From positions 62,001-126,000 of the forward strand of contig CAWINS010000052.1 in assembly GCA_963837335.1 (NCBI GenBank): DNA of 64,000 nucleotides. Reading direction: 5' to 3'. Below, piece after piece: positions 44,148 to 53,046 of the stretch. Within the stretch, counting starts at the first letter, position 1; each line of letters starts with the position of its first letter. The notes under the pieces were generated by a model, which did not search any database, was not told where the DNA came from, and saw only the letters and a program-made list of their open reading frames with translations. The position numbers and the translations under genes were made by a program. The DNA is from RYN-230 sp963837335. Its GTDB lineage: Bacteria > Actinomycetota > Actinomycetes > Streptosporangiales > Streptosporangiaceae.

Positions 44148-45200
44148 TCAATCCTGGCCGGGGCGGGGGGCGGGGGCGTGCGCCTGGGCGTCGGCCTGGG
44201 CCGCGGTACCCGCGCTGATGGCCGTGGCCACCGGCTCCCCGGGCACCGACGTGGAAGCCAGCGCGTTCTTCAGCCGCTCCCGCAGTTCCCGGGCCACCTC
44301 CCACTGCCGCAACGGCAGCGTCCTGGCCACCAGCCGCATCACGATGGCGTCGCTGGACACCGACTCGACGCCCCAGACCTCCGGCTCCTCCATGATCACG
44401 TCATGCCAGCGTGGTTCGGTCCACATCTGGTCGGCGGTGTCCTTCATGGTCTGGCGCACCTCGGGCAGGTCCTGGTCGTAGGCTACGGGGAAGTCGACCA
44501 CAGCGCGGGCCCAGCCCTGTGACTCGTTGCCGATCCGGTTGATGATTCCGTTGCGCACGTGCCACACCACCCCGTTGACGTCGCGCAGCCGGGTGACCCG
44601 GAGGCTGACCGCCTCGACGGTCCCGGTGGCATCCCCCGCATTGATCACATCGCCCACCCCGTACTGGTCCTCCAGCAGCATGAAGATCCCGGACAGGAAG
44701 TCACGCACCAGGCTCTGCGCCCCGAAGCCGATGGCCAGGCCGAGGACGCCCGCGCTGGCCAGCACCGGCGCCAGGTTCAGGCCGAGGTCGCCGGCGATGG
44801 TCACGGCTGCGATGCCGAAGATGAGCACCGACGCCGCGTTGCGCAGGATCGAGCCGAGGGCCTTGGCCCGCTGCCGCCGTCGCTCTCCGATCAGCACCGC
44901 GTCGGCCCTCCCGTTACCTCCCTCCTGTGCCACCCGGGCGGTGATCTTGTTGATCAGCCGGTGCGCGACGATCCGGATCAGCACCGCGATCAGCAGCACG
45001 AAGACGATCCGCAGTACCGCGCTGGCCGGCTGGGCCAGCCACACCTTGACCAGTTCGGCGGCGTTGCGGTTGTGCAGGATGTCCCAGGCCAGCCGGCAGG
45101 CGATCCCGGGCTGCTGGCCTTTGTCGGCGCAGACGGAGTCCAGGGTGTCGCCGGGTGCTGGGCTGAGAGCGCGCGCCGCGAGGAGCGCTTGCGAGATCAC
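44148..45200 (-). CDS. Small-conductance mechanosensitive channel (MscS family)
   Basis: 350 residues from GTG 45200. Three hydrophobic segments: about 50-75 (AVLRIVFVLLIAVLIRIVAH), 105-130, and the pore helix TM3 with GLNLAPVLASAGVLGLAIGF and GAQSLVRDFLSGIFMLLED, the signature of MscS. The beta domain follows (YGVGDVINAGDATGTVEAVS, LRVTRLRDVNG). It releases solutes on hypo-osmotic shock. In frame, the coding potential continues 90 codons upstream to 45470 through a 14-residue repeat encoded by the tandem DNA repeat at 45303-45386, so the start could be earlier. Confidence 0.87.
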   Translation of the reverse strand: MISQALLAARALSPAPGDTLDSVCADKGQQPGIACRLAWDILHNRNAAELVKVWLAQPASAVLRIVFVLLIAVLIRIVAHRLINKITARVAQEGGNGRADAVLIGERRRQRAKALGSILRNAASVLIFGIAAVTIAGDLGLNLAPVLASAGVLGLAIGFGAQSLVRDFLSGIFMLLEDQYGVGDVINAGDATGTVEAVSLRVTRLRDVNGVVWHVRNGIINRIGNESQGWARAVVDFPVAYDQDLPEVRQTMKDTADQMWTEPRWHDVIMEEPEVWGVESVSSDAIVMRLVARTLPLRQWEVARELRERLKNALASTSVPGEPVATAISAGTAAQADAQAHAPAPRPGQD

Positions 45201-45302
45201 GGCGGATTCCTTTCGCCACTCGGGGGAGAAGTCGGCCGGGCTGGACGGGGAACGCCAGCAGCGGGGGCCGGGGCCGCTCCCCATAGTGGCCGGCGGGCCC
45301 GG

Positions 45303-45386
45303 CTGGCCTGGCCATCTCGGGGCGGCTGGGGCTAGATCTCCGGACTGGCCTGGCCATCTCGGGGCGGCCGGGGTTATATCTCCGAA
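45303..45386. repeat. Two 42-bp tandem repeats upstream of mscS
   Basis: A 42-bp unit beginning CTGGCCTGGCCATCTCGGGG is present at 45303-45344 and 45345-45386 with 4-5 mismatches. Forty-two is a multiple of three, and on the minus strand the copies encode PAAPRWPGQ twice in the frame of mscS. Confidence 0.75.
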
Positions 45387-45600
45387 GCAGTTTGGTATCA
45401 GTCCGTGTGATTGTGATGACGCAGCCCAGGGGGAGCGTGCAGGATGCAACGTGTAGAGAGAGAATTGCACGGATCGTTTCCAGGCCGAACCGTAGTAGGT
45501 ATTTCCTTGATTTGGGCGGCGGAGAGCACTTTAGATGTAACAGTGAGTTAGCTCGGTCGGCGGGGCGGACGCGGGACGGGGCCCAGAGGAGGAACGGGAC

Positions 45601-47627
45601 ATGGGAGCACGGCGCGCCCGGGCAGAGGCTGGTGTGGCTGCACCACGACTACTGCTCAGCGAGGTCAGCCAGGCCGGTGCGGCCGGCCCGGCCCAGGCCG
45701 GGCCTGGTAGCGCCCAGGGACCCGCGGGCCTGGAGGCCCGGCAGGAGATCTCGATGGCCCGGGCCATCCGGGCGCACTGCCTGGCCTGCGGCCAGTCGGC
45801 CGCGGACATCGCGCTCATGATCCACAGCCAGTGCGGTCCCGCCTTCGGCACCAGGCTGGTCCGGGCCCAGCGGCTCGCCTTGGGCATCGCTCTCGCTGAC
45901 GTCGTCGCGCAGGTCAGGGCGCGGTACGTGAACGAGGGGCGGACCGCGCCGCGGTTCAGTGAGACCCTGCTGTCCTCCTACGAAGGCGGCCAGAAGCGGC
46001 CGGGCCCTGAGTACCTCCACTACCTGTGCTGCGTGTACCAGGCCGAGCCGGCCGACCTCGGTTATGAAGGGCCCTGCCTGTGCGGGCAGCGGCACCGTGC
46101 CCCGGTGCTGACGCTGTCCGGGCCAGCGCCCGCCGCCGGGCCAGGACCGGGCGGAACCGGCTGGTCCGCCGGGCACAGCGGTGCCGTCCCCGGGGCCGGC
46201 CTGACCGCGCCGCCGATACTCACCGCAGTCCCCAGCGCGGGCGAAGGTGACCCAGCGCAGCCCGGTGCGCCCCGGCCCGGAGCGGCCGTCGCGAGGCCGG
46301 TCGGGCTCACCGCCACGCAATTGCCTGCGCTGGAGCCACCCGGGCCAGCCCAGCCCCAGCAGCCCCAGCCAGTGCGCCCAGCCAGTGCAGGCCCAGCCAG
46401 TGCAGGCCCAGCCAGTGCAGGCCCAGCCAGTGCAGGCCCAGCCAGTGCAGGCCCAGCCAGTGCAGGCCCAGCCGTCAGCCCGGCCCGCCCGTACTGCCTG
46501 ACGCTGGATCGGCCCACCCGGGCCAGCCGACCATGGGCGAGATCGACGACGACGTGGTGCGGCGCACCCTGCTGCGCCTGATGGCCGATCCCGGGGCCGC
46601 CGTCGACGGCCGGTTCTTCGGCGCCGTCGAGCGGATCCGCCGCCGGCTGGACGAGGCGCTGCTCGGGGCGACCGTCTCGGTGGCGATGCTGGACCACTGG
46701 GAGGGGATGACCGGCGAGTACGGCCGGCAGTACATGACGGTGCCGCCGATGCGGCTGCTCTGCGACGTGCTCCTCGATCTCGGAGATGTCCGGCGGATGT
46801 GCGAGCAGCGCCAGCCGCTGGAGTTCGTGGAGCGGCTCTGCCGCCTCGCGGCGCGGCTGGCCGGGCTGGCCGGCATGACCATGATCGACGCCGGGGACCA
46901 CCGGCTGGCCCGGTCGTTCTTCAGCACCGCGCGGACCGCCGCGGACGAGACCGGGGACCGGCACCTGCGCGCCTGGGTCGCCGTCCGCGAGTCGCTCGTG
47001 CCGCTGTACTACGGGGATCCGGCGCAGGCCGCGGCGGCCGCCCGGGCCGCCGCCGACCTGGCCGGGCACCAGCCCTGCGTGGCCGGGGTGATGGCCCCCG
47101 TCGTGGAGGCGCGGGCGCTGGCCCGGCTGGCCCGGGCCCGGTCCGGCGCGAACACGCGGGGCGATACCGGCGGGCGCGGCGGCGCGGGCGGGGCCGAGGT
47201 ACGCCGGGCCAGTGCGGCCCTGGACCGGGCGCACGAGGCGCTCGACCAGTTGCCCGAGGAGGAGCGGCGGGACACGGTGTACGGGTACACCGAACGGCAG
47301 TTGCTGTTCCACCAGGGCGACGCGCTGGTGACCCTGGGCGACAACCGCGGCGCGGACGACGCGTTCGGGCAGGCCTTGCGGCTGTACTCATCGGCTGAGG
47401 TCCTCGACCGCGCGCTGGTCACGCTGGGCCAGGCCTGGTGCCGGCTGCAGGCCGGCGAGCCCGAAGAGGCGCTGCGGGTGAGCCAGGACACCCTGCTCGG
47501 CCTGCCCAGCCAGCATCGCCCCGGCATCGTGCTGCGCTCGGCCCGGTCGCTGGGCGAGGCGGTGGCGGCCAAGCACGGCGACTTCCCGGCCGTGCGGGAC
47601 TACCGCGAGGTGCTGATCACCGGCTGA
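45601..47627 (+). CDS. Long XRE-type regulator with helical (TPR-like) C-terminus, frame break in linker
   Basis: N-terminal DNA-binding part: MARAIRAHCLACGQSAADIA, FGTRLVRAQRLALGIALADV and SETLLSSYEGGQKRPGPEYL, a pattern found in a large actinobacterial regulator family. A 180-residue proline/alanine linker includes six PASAG units. The C-terminal 360 residues are helical repeats (RTLLRLMADPGAAVDGRFFG, FFSTARTAADETGDRHLRAW), probably TPR-like. The frame is lost by one base between 46470 and 46533; the second half reads from ATG 46533, but that ATG has no ribosome binding site, so one 675-residue protein is likelier. Starts at ATG 45601 (after GAGGAGG) or ATG 45754 (after AGGAG) are both plausible. 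Confidence 0.72.
46381..46470 (+). repeat. Six perfect 15-bp tandem repeats in the XRE regulator linker
   Basis: GCCAGTGCAGGCCCA repeated six times without a single difference, preceded by one 13-nt copy at 46368-46380. In frame it encodes a PASAG pentapeptide repeat. Perfect identity suggests recent expansion and likely length variation between strains. Confidence 0.9.
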
Positions 47628-47654
47628 GCCCCAGGCCGCAGGCCGGTGGCCGCT

Positions 47655-49847
47655 TCACAGATCCAGGCCGGTCTGGGCGGCGAGGAAGGCCAGCGTGTCC
47701 GCGGACAGCGTGACCGACCGGCTCACCGCCCGGGCGCCGTGACCGACCTCGCGCTCCCGGCGGAGCAGGATCGGGCGCTCCGGCCACGGCGCCGACGTCG
47801 CATGCTGCAGCGCGGCGCACATCTTCCACGCGTGCACCGGGTCGACCCGGGTGTCGTTGTCGAACACGGTGAACAGCGTGGCCGGGTACCGGGTGCCCGG
47901 CCGCACCCGGTGGTACGGGGAGTAGCCGAGCAGCCAGCCCAGCTCGACCGGGTCCGCGGCGCTGCCGTACTCGTCGTTCCAGGTCTGGCCGAGCCCGAAC
48001 CGCTCGTACCGCACCATGTCCAGCAGCGGGGCCGAGCACACCACGGCCCGGTACAAGTCCGGCCGCTGGGTGAGGGCCGCCCCGACCAGCAGCCCGCCGT
48101 TCGAGCCGCCGGAGATGCCCAGCTGCCCCGGGCTGGTCCAGCCGCCGGCGATGAGGGCCTCCGCCGCCGCGTGGAAGTCGTCGAACACGGCCTGCTTGTG
48201 CTCGCGCATCCCCGCCCGGTGCCAGTCCTCGCCCTCCTCACCGCCGCCGCGCAGCGCCGCGATCGCGTACACGCCGCCGGCCTCCACCCAGGCCAGGATG
48301 GACGCCGAGTAGGCGGGCACCATGCTGATGCCGAAACCGCCGTAGCCGTACAGGATGGCCGGCCGGGGCTGGCCCGGGGCGTCGTCCCCCGGGGGGTCGC
48401 CGCCCGGGCCAGCGCTGATCACCAGCATCGCGACCTCGGTGCCGTCCTGGGAGGTGAACGTCACCTGGCGGGTGCACACGTCCGGTACCTCGACCGGGCC
48501 GGGAGCCTCGGCCCAGCGGGAAACCTCCCTGGTGCGCGCGTCGTAGTGGTACACGGCCGACGGGGTGGTGTTGTCGGTGTAGCCGAACCACGCCTCATGC
48601 CCGCCCTCCGGCCGCGCGCTGATTCCCCCGGTGGTCCCCAGCCGCGCGGCGCCGCCTGCGTGGCCGGTCCCGGGCAGGGCCAGCGTGCCCGTCCGCTCGC
48701 CGGTGGCCAGGTCGTGCACCGTGATCTCGCTGACGGCGTGCCTGGTCCAGGAGACCACCAGCACCGGGCGGTCCAGGCCCGTGCCATCGGGTGCCGTGCC
48801 ATCCAGGATGGCGAAGTCGGTCAGGATCGCGGTGGGGTCCTGGCCGACCAGGTCGCGCCAGCGGTCCGGCTCCGGATGCGCCGGGTCGGACACCGCCAGC
48901 CTGCCCCGCGGCGCACCCGCGTCGGTGAAGACGTAGAGCCGGCCGTCCCGGCCCACGTGTACCCCGGTCCGGGCGTCCACGCCCTCCTGCACGACCTGGA
49001 GGAGCGGCGCGGCCGGCCCGGAGCCGGCCAGGTCGGCGAGCCACACGTCGTTGCGGGGGGCGGTGCCCTGGGCGGCCGAGATCACCAGCCAGCGGCCGTC
49101 CCGGCTGACCGACACGCCGTAATAGTTCGTCTTGTCCCGGCCCGCACCGAAGATCAGCACGTCCTGCTCGGCGGGCGCGCCGACCGTGTGCAGGTACACC
49201 CGGCGGTGGAACTGCTCCTCACCCGGCGGGACCTGGCCGGGTGCGAGCTTGCGGACGTAGTAGAACGCCTGGCCGCCGGGCAGCCAGGCCACCGGGGAGT
49301 AACGGCAGCGGCTGATGGGGCCGTCTGCCTGCGCGCCGGACACGACATCCAGCACCCGGAGCTGTGACTCCTCGTCGCCGCCGGAGGACAATTGGTAGGC
49401 GAGCAGCCGGCCCTCCTGGTCCGGCTGCCACGAGTCGAGGGTGGTCAGCCCGGCCGGATCCAGGGCCGCCGGGTCGATGAGCACCCGCTCCGGCTCGCCC
49501 GGCGCGGCGGTCAGCAGCGCCCCGTGTTCTTGGCCGGGCAGGCGGCGCATGAAGAACTGCCGGGGCCCGCGCCAGGCCGGGGCGCCGACGTACCCGGCGG
49601 CCATCAGTTCCTGGAGGCGCGCCGCCAGCCGGGACCGCCCGGGCAGGCCGGCCTCCGCGGCGGCCCACAGCGCGTCCTGGGCGGCCAGCCACTCCTGGCT
49701 GTCCGCACCGGCTGCGTCCTCCAGCCAGCGATACGGGTCGGGCACCCGCTGGCCGTGCAGATCCTCGGCCAGGTCGTCGCGGCGGGCCGGAGGATATCCC
49801 GGTGCCTGCGGGTCCGCGGGTGCCATGGGAGAGCCGGGGGCAGTCAT
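47655..49847 (-). CDS. Prolyl oligopeptidase-family (S9A) serine peptidase
   Basis: 730 residues. The N-terminus DPYRWLEDAAGADSQEWLAA is the S9A signature, followed by a seven-bladed propeller region (about 70-430). The C-terminal alpha/beta hydrolase has the nucleophile in GISGGSNGGLLVG, the Asp in FDNDTRVDPVHAW and the His in EVGHGARAV. YGYGGFGISMVPAYSASIL is also diagnostic. It cleaves short proline-containing peptides; without a signal peptide it is cytosolic. Its stop lies 27 nt from that of the convergent XRE regulator. Confidence 0.92.
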   Translation of the reverse strand: MTAPGSPMAPADPQAPGYPPARRDDLAEDLHGQRVPDPYRWLEDAAGADSQEWLAAQDALWAAAEAGLPGRSRLAARLQELMAAGYVGAPAWRGPRQFFMRRLPGQEHGALLTAAPGEPERVLIDPAALDPAGLTTLDSWQPDQEGRLLAYQLSSGGDEESQLRVLDVVSGAQADGPISRCRYSPVAWLPGGQAFYYVRKLAPGQVPPGEEQFHRRVYLHTVGAPAEQDVLIFGAGRDKTNYYGVSVSRDGRWLVISAAQGTAPRNDVWLADLAGSGPAAPLLQVVQEGVDARTGVHVGRDGRLYVFTDAGAPRGRLAVSDPAHPEPDRWRDLVGQDPTAILTDFAILDGTAPDGTGLDRPVLVVSWTRHAVSEITVHDLATGERTGTLALPGTGHAGGAARLGTTGGISARPEGGHEAWFGYTDNTTPSAVYHYDARTREVSRWAEAPGPVEVPDVCTRQVTFTSQDGTEVAMLVISAGPGGDPPGDDAPGQPRPAILYGYGGFGISMVPAYSASILAWVEAGGVYAIAALRGGGEEGEDWHRAGMREHKQAVFDDFHAAAEALIAGGWTSPGQLGISGGSNGGLLVGAALTQRPDLYRAVVCSAPLLDMVRYERFGLGQTWNDEYGSAADPVELGWLLGYSPYHRVRPGTRYPATLFTVFDNDTRVDPVHAWKMCAALQHATSAPWPERPILLRREREVGHGARAVSRSVTLSADTLAFLAAQTGLDL

Positions 49848-50036
49848 GAACGCACCCTATGGGAATGACATTTCGCTGAACCGCCACGCCGGCGTTAGGC
49901 CTCTCCGGGCTCCGCCAGTTACGCTGTTCTTGGCTCGCACGCTGTGCTTCCCTGAAACCCCAGGGGACCTACCTGGACTCCCGGGGGCTGGCCCGGCACA
50001 CTAGTGCTTGCCTACCGCACCAGGCAGGAGGCGGGC

Positions 50037-50549
50037 TTGCGACGGGTACTGCTGCTCAACGTGACGTATGAGCCGTTGACCACGGTCGGCCTGCGGCGTG
50101 CGGTGTGCCTTGTCCTGGGCGAGAAGGCCGAAGTCGTGCACGACGATTCGGAGGGTGCCTTGTTGCGCTCCTCCTCGATGGTCATCGTCACGCCCTCGGT
50201 GATCAGATTGCGCCGGTACGTCCGGATTCCGCATCGCAGCCGGGTCCCGCTGACCCGGGGTGCGCTGATGCGCCGGGACAACTACCTGTGCGCGTACTGC
50301 GGCCGCAAGGCGGAGACCATCGACCACGTGATCCCGCGCAGCAAAGGCGGACCGCACGCCTGGGAGAACTGCGTGGCGTCCTGCATGCGCTGCAACCACA
50401 GCAAGGCCGACCGGCTGATCGAGGAACTCGGCTGGACCATGAACCGGATCCCGGCCGCGCCGCGCGGGGCGCACTGGCGGCTGATCGGCGCGGCGAACGA
50501 CGGCGATCCGCAGTGGGCCGCCTATCTTCCGGAATCCACCGCCGCCTGA
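50037..50549 (+). CDS. HNH endonuclease
   Basis: 170 residues from TTG 50037, which follows AGGAGG at ideal spacing and gives MRRVLLLNVTYEPLTTVGLR, the usual start of this family. The HNH/zinc region is complete: CAYCGRK, DHVIPRSKGG, WENCVASCMRCNHSKADR, with two CxxC pairs for structural zinc. Proteins of this type are ubiquitous in actinobacteria, of unproven role, and not tied to a mobile element here. The shared promoter region with the divergent peptidase is 190 nt. Confidence 0.9.
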   Translation: MRRVLLLNVTYEPLTTVGLRRAVCLVLGEKAEVVHDDSEGALLRSSSMVIVTPSVIRLRRYVRIPHRSRVPLTRGALMRRDNYLCAYCGRKAETIDHVIPRSKGGPHAWENCVASCMRCNHSKADRLIEELGWTMNRIPAAPRGAHWRLIGAANDGDPQWAAYLPESTAA

Positions 50550-50606
50550 ACTGAGCCAGCAGGGATCCAGCCGGGCGGGGCGGCCCGAGGCAGCGAGGCG
50601 GCGGCA

Positions 50607-51770
50607 ATGCACCGCGATATCTTCACCCCCGAGCACGACGCGTTCCGGGACATGGTGCGGGAGTTCATCGCCCGCGAGGTGACGCCGTACCACGATCAGT
50701 GGGAGCGGGACGGGGTGGTGTCCCGCGAGGTGTGGCTGGCCGCCGGGCGGGCGGGCCTGCTCGGCATCGACGTGGATGAGAAATACGGCGGCGGGGGCAA
50801 CCCCGACTACCGCTTCTACCTGATCCTCGACGAGGAGTTCGCCCGGGCCGGGGCCACCGGCCCCGGGTTCGCCGTGCACAACGACATCAACGGCCAGTAC
50901 TTCCTCCGGCTAGCCACCCCGGAGCAGCGGGACCGCTGGCTGCCGGGGTACTGCTCGGGCGAAATCATCACCGCCATCGCGATGAGCGAGCCCGGCGCGG
51001 GCAGCGACCTGCAGGGCATCCGGACCACCGCGGTCCGAGTGGAGGCGGGACGGGGAGCGCGGGGTGGGACCTACGTGCTCAACGGCCAGAAGACCTTCAT
51101 CTCCAATGGCCAGCTGGCCGACCTGGTCATCGTGGTGGCCCGGACTGACCCCGGCGCCGGGCACCGGGGGATCAGCCTGCTCGTGGTGGAGCGCGGGATG
51201 GCCGGGTTCGGGCGGGGCCGGAACCTGGAGAAGATCGGCATGCACGCGCAGGACACCTCGGAGCTGTTCTTCTCCGACGTGGCCGTGCCCGCCGCCAACC
51301 TGCTCGGCGAGGAGGGCGGCGGGTTCGTCGCGCTCATGCAGAACCTGCCCCGGGAGCGGGTGGCGATCGGCGCGACCGCGCTGGCGGCCGCGGAGAAGGT
51401 GTTCGAAGACACGCTGGCCTACTGCAAACAGCGGCAGGCCTTCGGCCGGCCCATCGGCAGCTTCCAGCACAACCGCTTCACGCTGGCCGAGATGGCCACC
51501 GAGCTGGCCGTGGCCCGGGCGTTCACCGACCGGGCGGTGGCGCAGCACACCGACGGCGAGCTCTCCAACACCGATGCGTCCATGGTCAAGTGGTGGGACA
51601 CCGAGCTGTGCAACCGGGTGGTGGACCGCTGTCTCCAGCTGTTCGGGGGCTACGGCTACATGACCGAGTACCCGGTGGCCCGGGCGTTCGCGGACAGCCG
51701 GGTCCAGACGATCTTCGGCGGGACCACCGAGATCATGAAAGAGATCATCGGCCGGGACCTGGGGGTCTGA
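50607..51770 (+). CDS. Acyl-CoA dehydrogenase
   Basis: 387 residues, a flavoprotein catalysing the first oxidation of acyl-CoA thioesters. Signatures: ITAIAMSEPGAGSDLQGI (substrate/FAD loop), TFISNGQLADLVIVVART, QRQAFGRPIGSFQHNRF, and LFGGYGYMTEYPVARAFAD followed by IFGGTTEIMKEIIGR. It resembles medium/long-chain ACADs including those acting in branched substrates; exact chain length is unclear. It lies alone between the HNH gene (57 nt upstream) and the convergent hybrid kinase. Confidence 0.92.
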   Translation: MHRDIFTPEHDAFRDMVREFIAREVTPYHDQWERDGVVSREVWLAAGRAGLLGIDVDEKYGGGGNPDYRFYLILDEEFARAGATGPGFAVHNDINGQYFLRLATPEQRDRWLPGYCSGEIITAIAMSEPGAGSDLQGIRTTAVRVEAGRGARGGTYVLNGQKTFISNGQLADLVIVVARTDPGAGHRGISLLVVERGMAGFGRGRNLEKIGMHAQDTSELFFSDVAVPAANLLGEEGGGFVALMQNLPRERVAIGATALAAAEKVFEDTLAYCKQRQAFGRPIGSFQHNRFTLAEMATELAVARAFTDRAVAQHTDGELSNTDASMVKWWDTELCNRVVDRCLQLFGGYGYMTEYPVARAFADSRVQTIFGGTTEIMKEIIGRDLGV

Positions 51771-51771
51771 T

Positions 51772-53046
51772 TTACCCGGACCCCGGGGTGGCCTGGTCAG
51801 CCGGGTTACGGGTGGTCTTGAACCCCGGGAAGTGGGCGTTGAGCACCTGTCCCGCCTTGGCCAGCAGCTCGGCCTCGGAGAACGGCTTCTCCACCAGGGC
51901 CACCCCGGGTTCGAGCCTGCCCTGGGAGGCGAGGACGGGCCGGGCGTAGCCGGACATGTAGAGCACTTCGGTCCCGGGCTTGATCATCAGCACCTGCTCG
52001 GCGACTTCCTTGCCGAGCATGTGCGGCATGACGACGTCCGTGACGAGCAGGTGGATCTCGCCCTGGTGGCCGCGGGCGATGTCGAGGGCTTCCGGGCCGG
52101 TCGCCGCGGTGATCACCTGATAGCCGTTGCGGGCCAGGATCCGCCTGGTGACCTCGCGCAGGGCGGCCTCGTCCTCGACGACCAGGACGGTCTCGCCGCT
52201 GGGTGTCCGCTCGTAGGTGACCTCGCGAGGCTGCAGAGCGGCGGTCTGGCTGGTAACGGGCAGCGTGATGCTGAACGTCGTACCGCCGCCGGGTTCGGAG
52301 TAGATGCGGATGTGCCCGTCGGCCTGCTTGAGGATTCCGTAGACGGTGGCCAGGCCCAGCCCGGTTCCCCCGCCGTCTGTCTTGGTCGTGAAGAACGGCT
52401 CGAACGCGTGCTCGATGACCTCCGGGGACATGCCGGTGCCGGTGTCGCTGACCCGCAGCCGCACCTGCTGCCCCAGCGGTGATTCTGCCCCGCCCGCGAT
52501 GGAGTCCGCGTCCACGGTGATGTTGCTGGTATCGATGCTCAGCGTGCCGCCGCCGGGCATGGCGTCGCGGGCGTTGACGGCCAGATTCACCAGCACCTGC
52601 TCCAGCTGCCCCGGATCGGCCAGGACCGGGTGCAGGTCAGCGGCGAGCGAGGTGACCAGCTCGACGTGCTCGCCGAGGGTCCGGTGCAGCATGTCCTCCA
52701 CCCCGGTGATGACGGTGTCGAGGTCGAGCACCTGGGGCTGCACCACTTCCCGGCGGGCGAAGGCGAGCAGCTGGCGGGTCAGGATGGCCGCCTGCTCACC
52801 GGCCCGGCTGATCTGCGCGAGGTCGTCACGGGCGGATCCGCAGCGCCTGGTCCAGTCCGATTCGCTCGCCGCGGCGAGTTCCTCGCCGGCGAAGGCTGCG
52901 TAGTTGAGGATCACCGCGAGGAGGTTGTTGAAGTCGTGCGCGACCCCGCCCGCCAGCTGGCCCAGGCTCTCCAGGCGCTGGGCCTGGGCCAGCCGTTCCT
53001 GCGTCCTGTCCTGCAGCCGTCTGTCCTGCCGCCGCCTGTCCGTCAT
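51772..53046 (-). CDS. Hybrid histidine kinase with C-terminal receiver domain
   Basis: 424 residues from ATG 53046, whose ATGA overlaps the stop of the kinase upstream. No N-terminal sensor domain: it begins with a helical stretch (RTQERLAQAQRLESLGQLAG) and the HisKA phosphoacceptor His in GGVAHDFNNLLAVILNYAAF. The HATPase has N-box VLVNLAVNARDAMPGGG, G1 VSDTGTGMSP and G2 GTGLGLATVYGI. The receiver (about 300-410) has acidic VVEDE, phospho-Asp in LLVTDVVMPHM and Lys in VEKPFS. As the last gene of the kaiC operon it could receive or integrate the signal from the PAS kinase; a C-terminal receiver may also store phosphate. Confidence 0.88.
   Translation of the reverse strand: MTDRRRQDRRLQDRTQERLAQAQRLESLGQLAGGVAHDFNNLLAVILNYAAFAGEELAAASESDWTRRCGSARDDLAQISRAGEQAAILTRQLLAFARREVVQPQVLDLDTVITGVEDMLHRTLGEHVELVTSLAADLHPVLADPGQLEQVLVNLAVNARDAMPGGGTLSIDTSNITVDADSIAGGAESPLGQQVRLRVSDTGTGMSPEVIEHAFEPFFTTKTDGGGTGLGLATVYGILKQADGHIRIYSEPGGGTTFSITLPVTSQTAALQPREVTYERTPSGETVLVVEDEAALREVTRRILARNGYQVITAATGPEALDIARGHQGEIHLLVTDVVMPHMLGKEVAEQVLMIKPGTEVLYMSGYARPVLASQGRLEPGVALVEKPFSEAELLAKAGQVLNAHFPGFKTTRNPADQATPGSG

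Noticed and set aside
46368..46470. CRISPR-like array
   Set aside because: The 15-bp units are contiguous with no spacers and lie in a coding linker; no cas genes are in the window.
46533..47627. Independent gene for the helical half of the XRE regulator
   Set aside because: No ribosome binding site precedes ATG 46533, and family members carry both halves in one protein.
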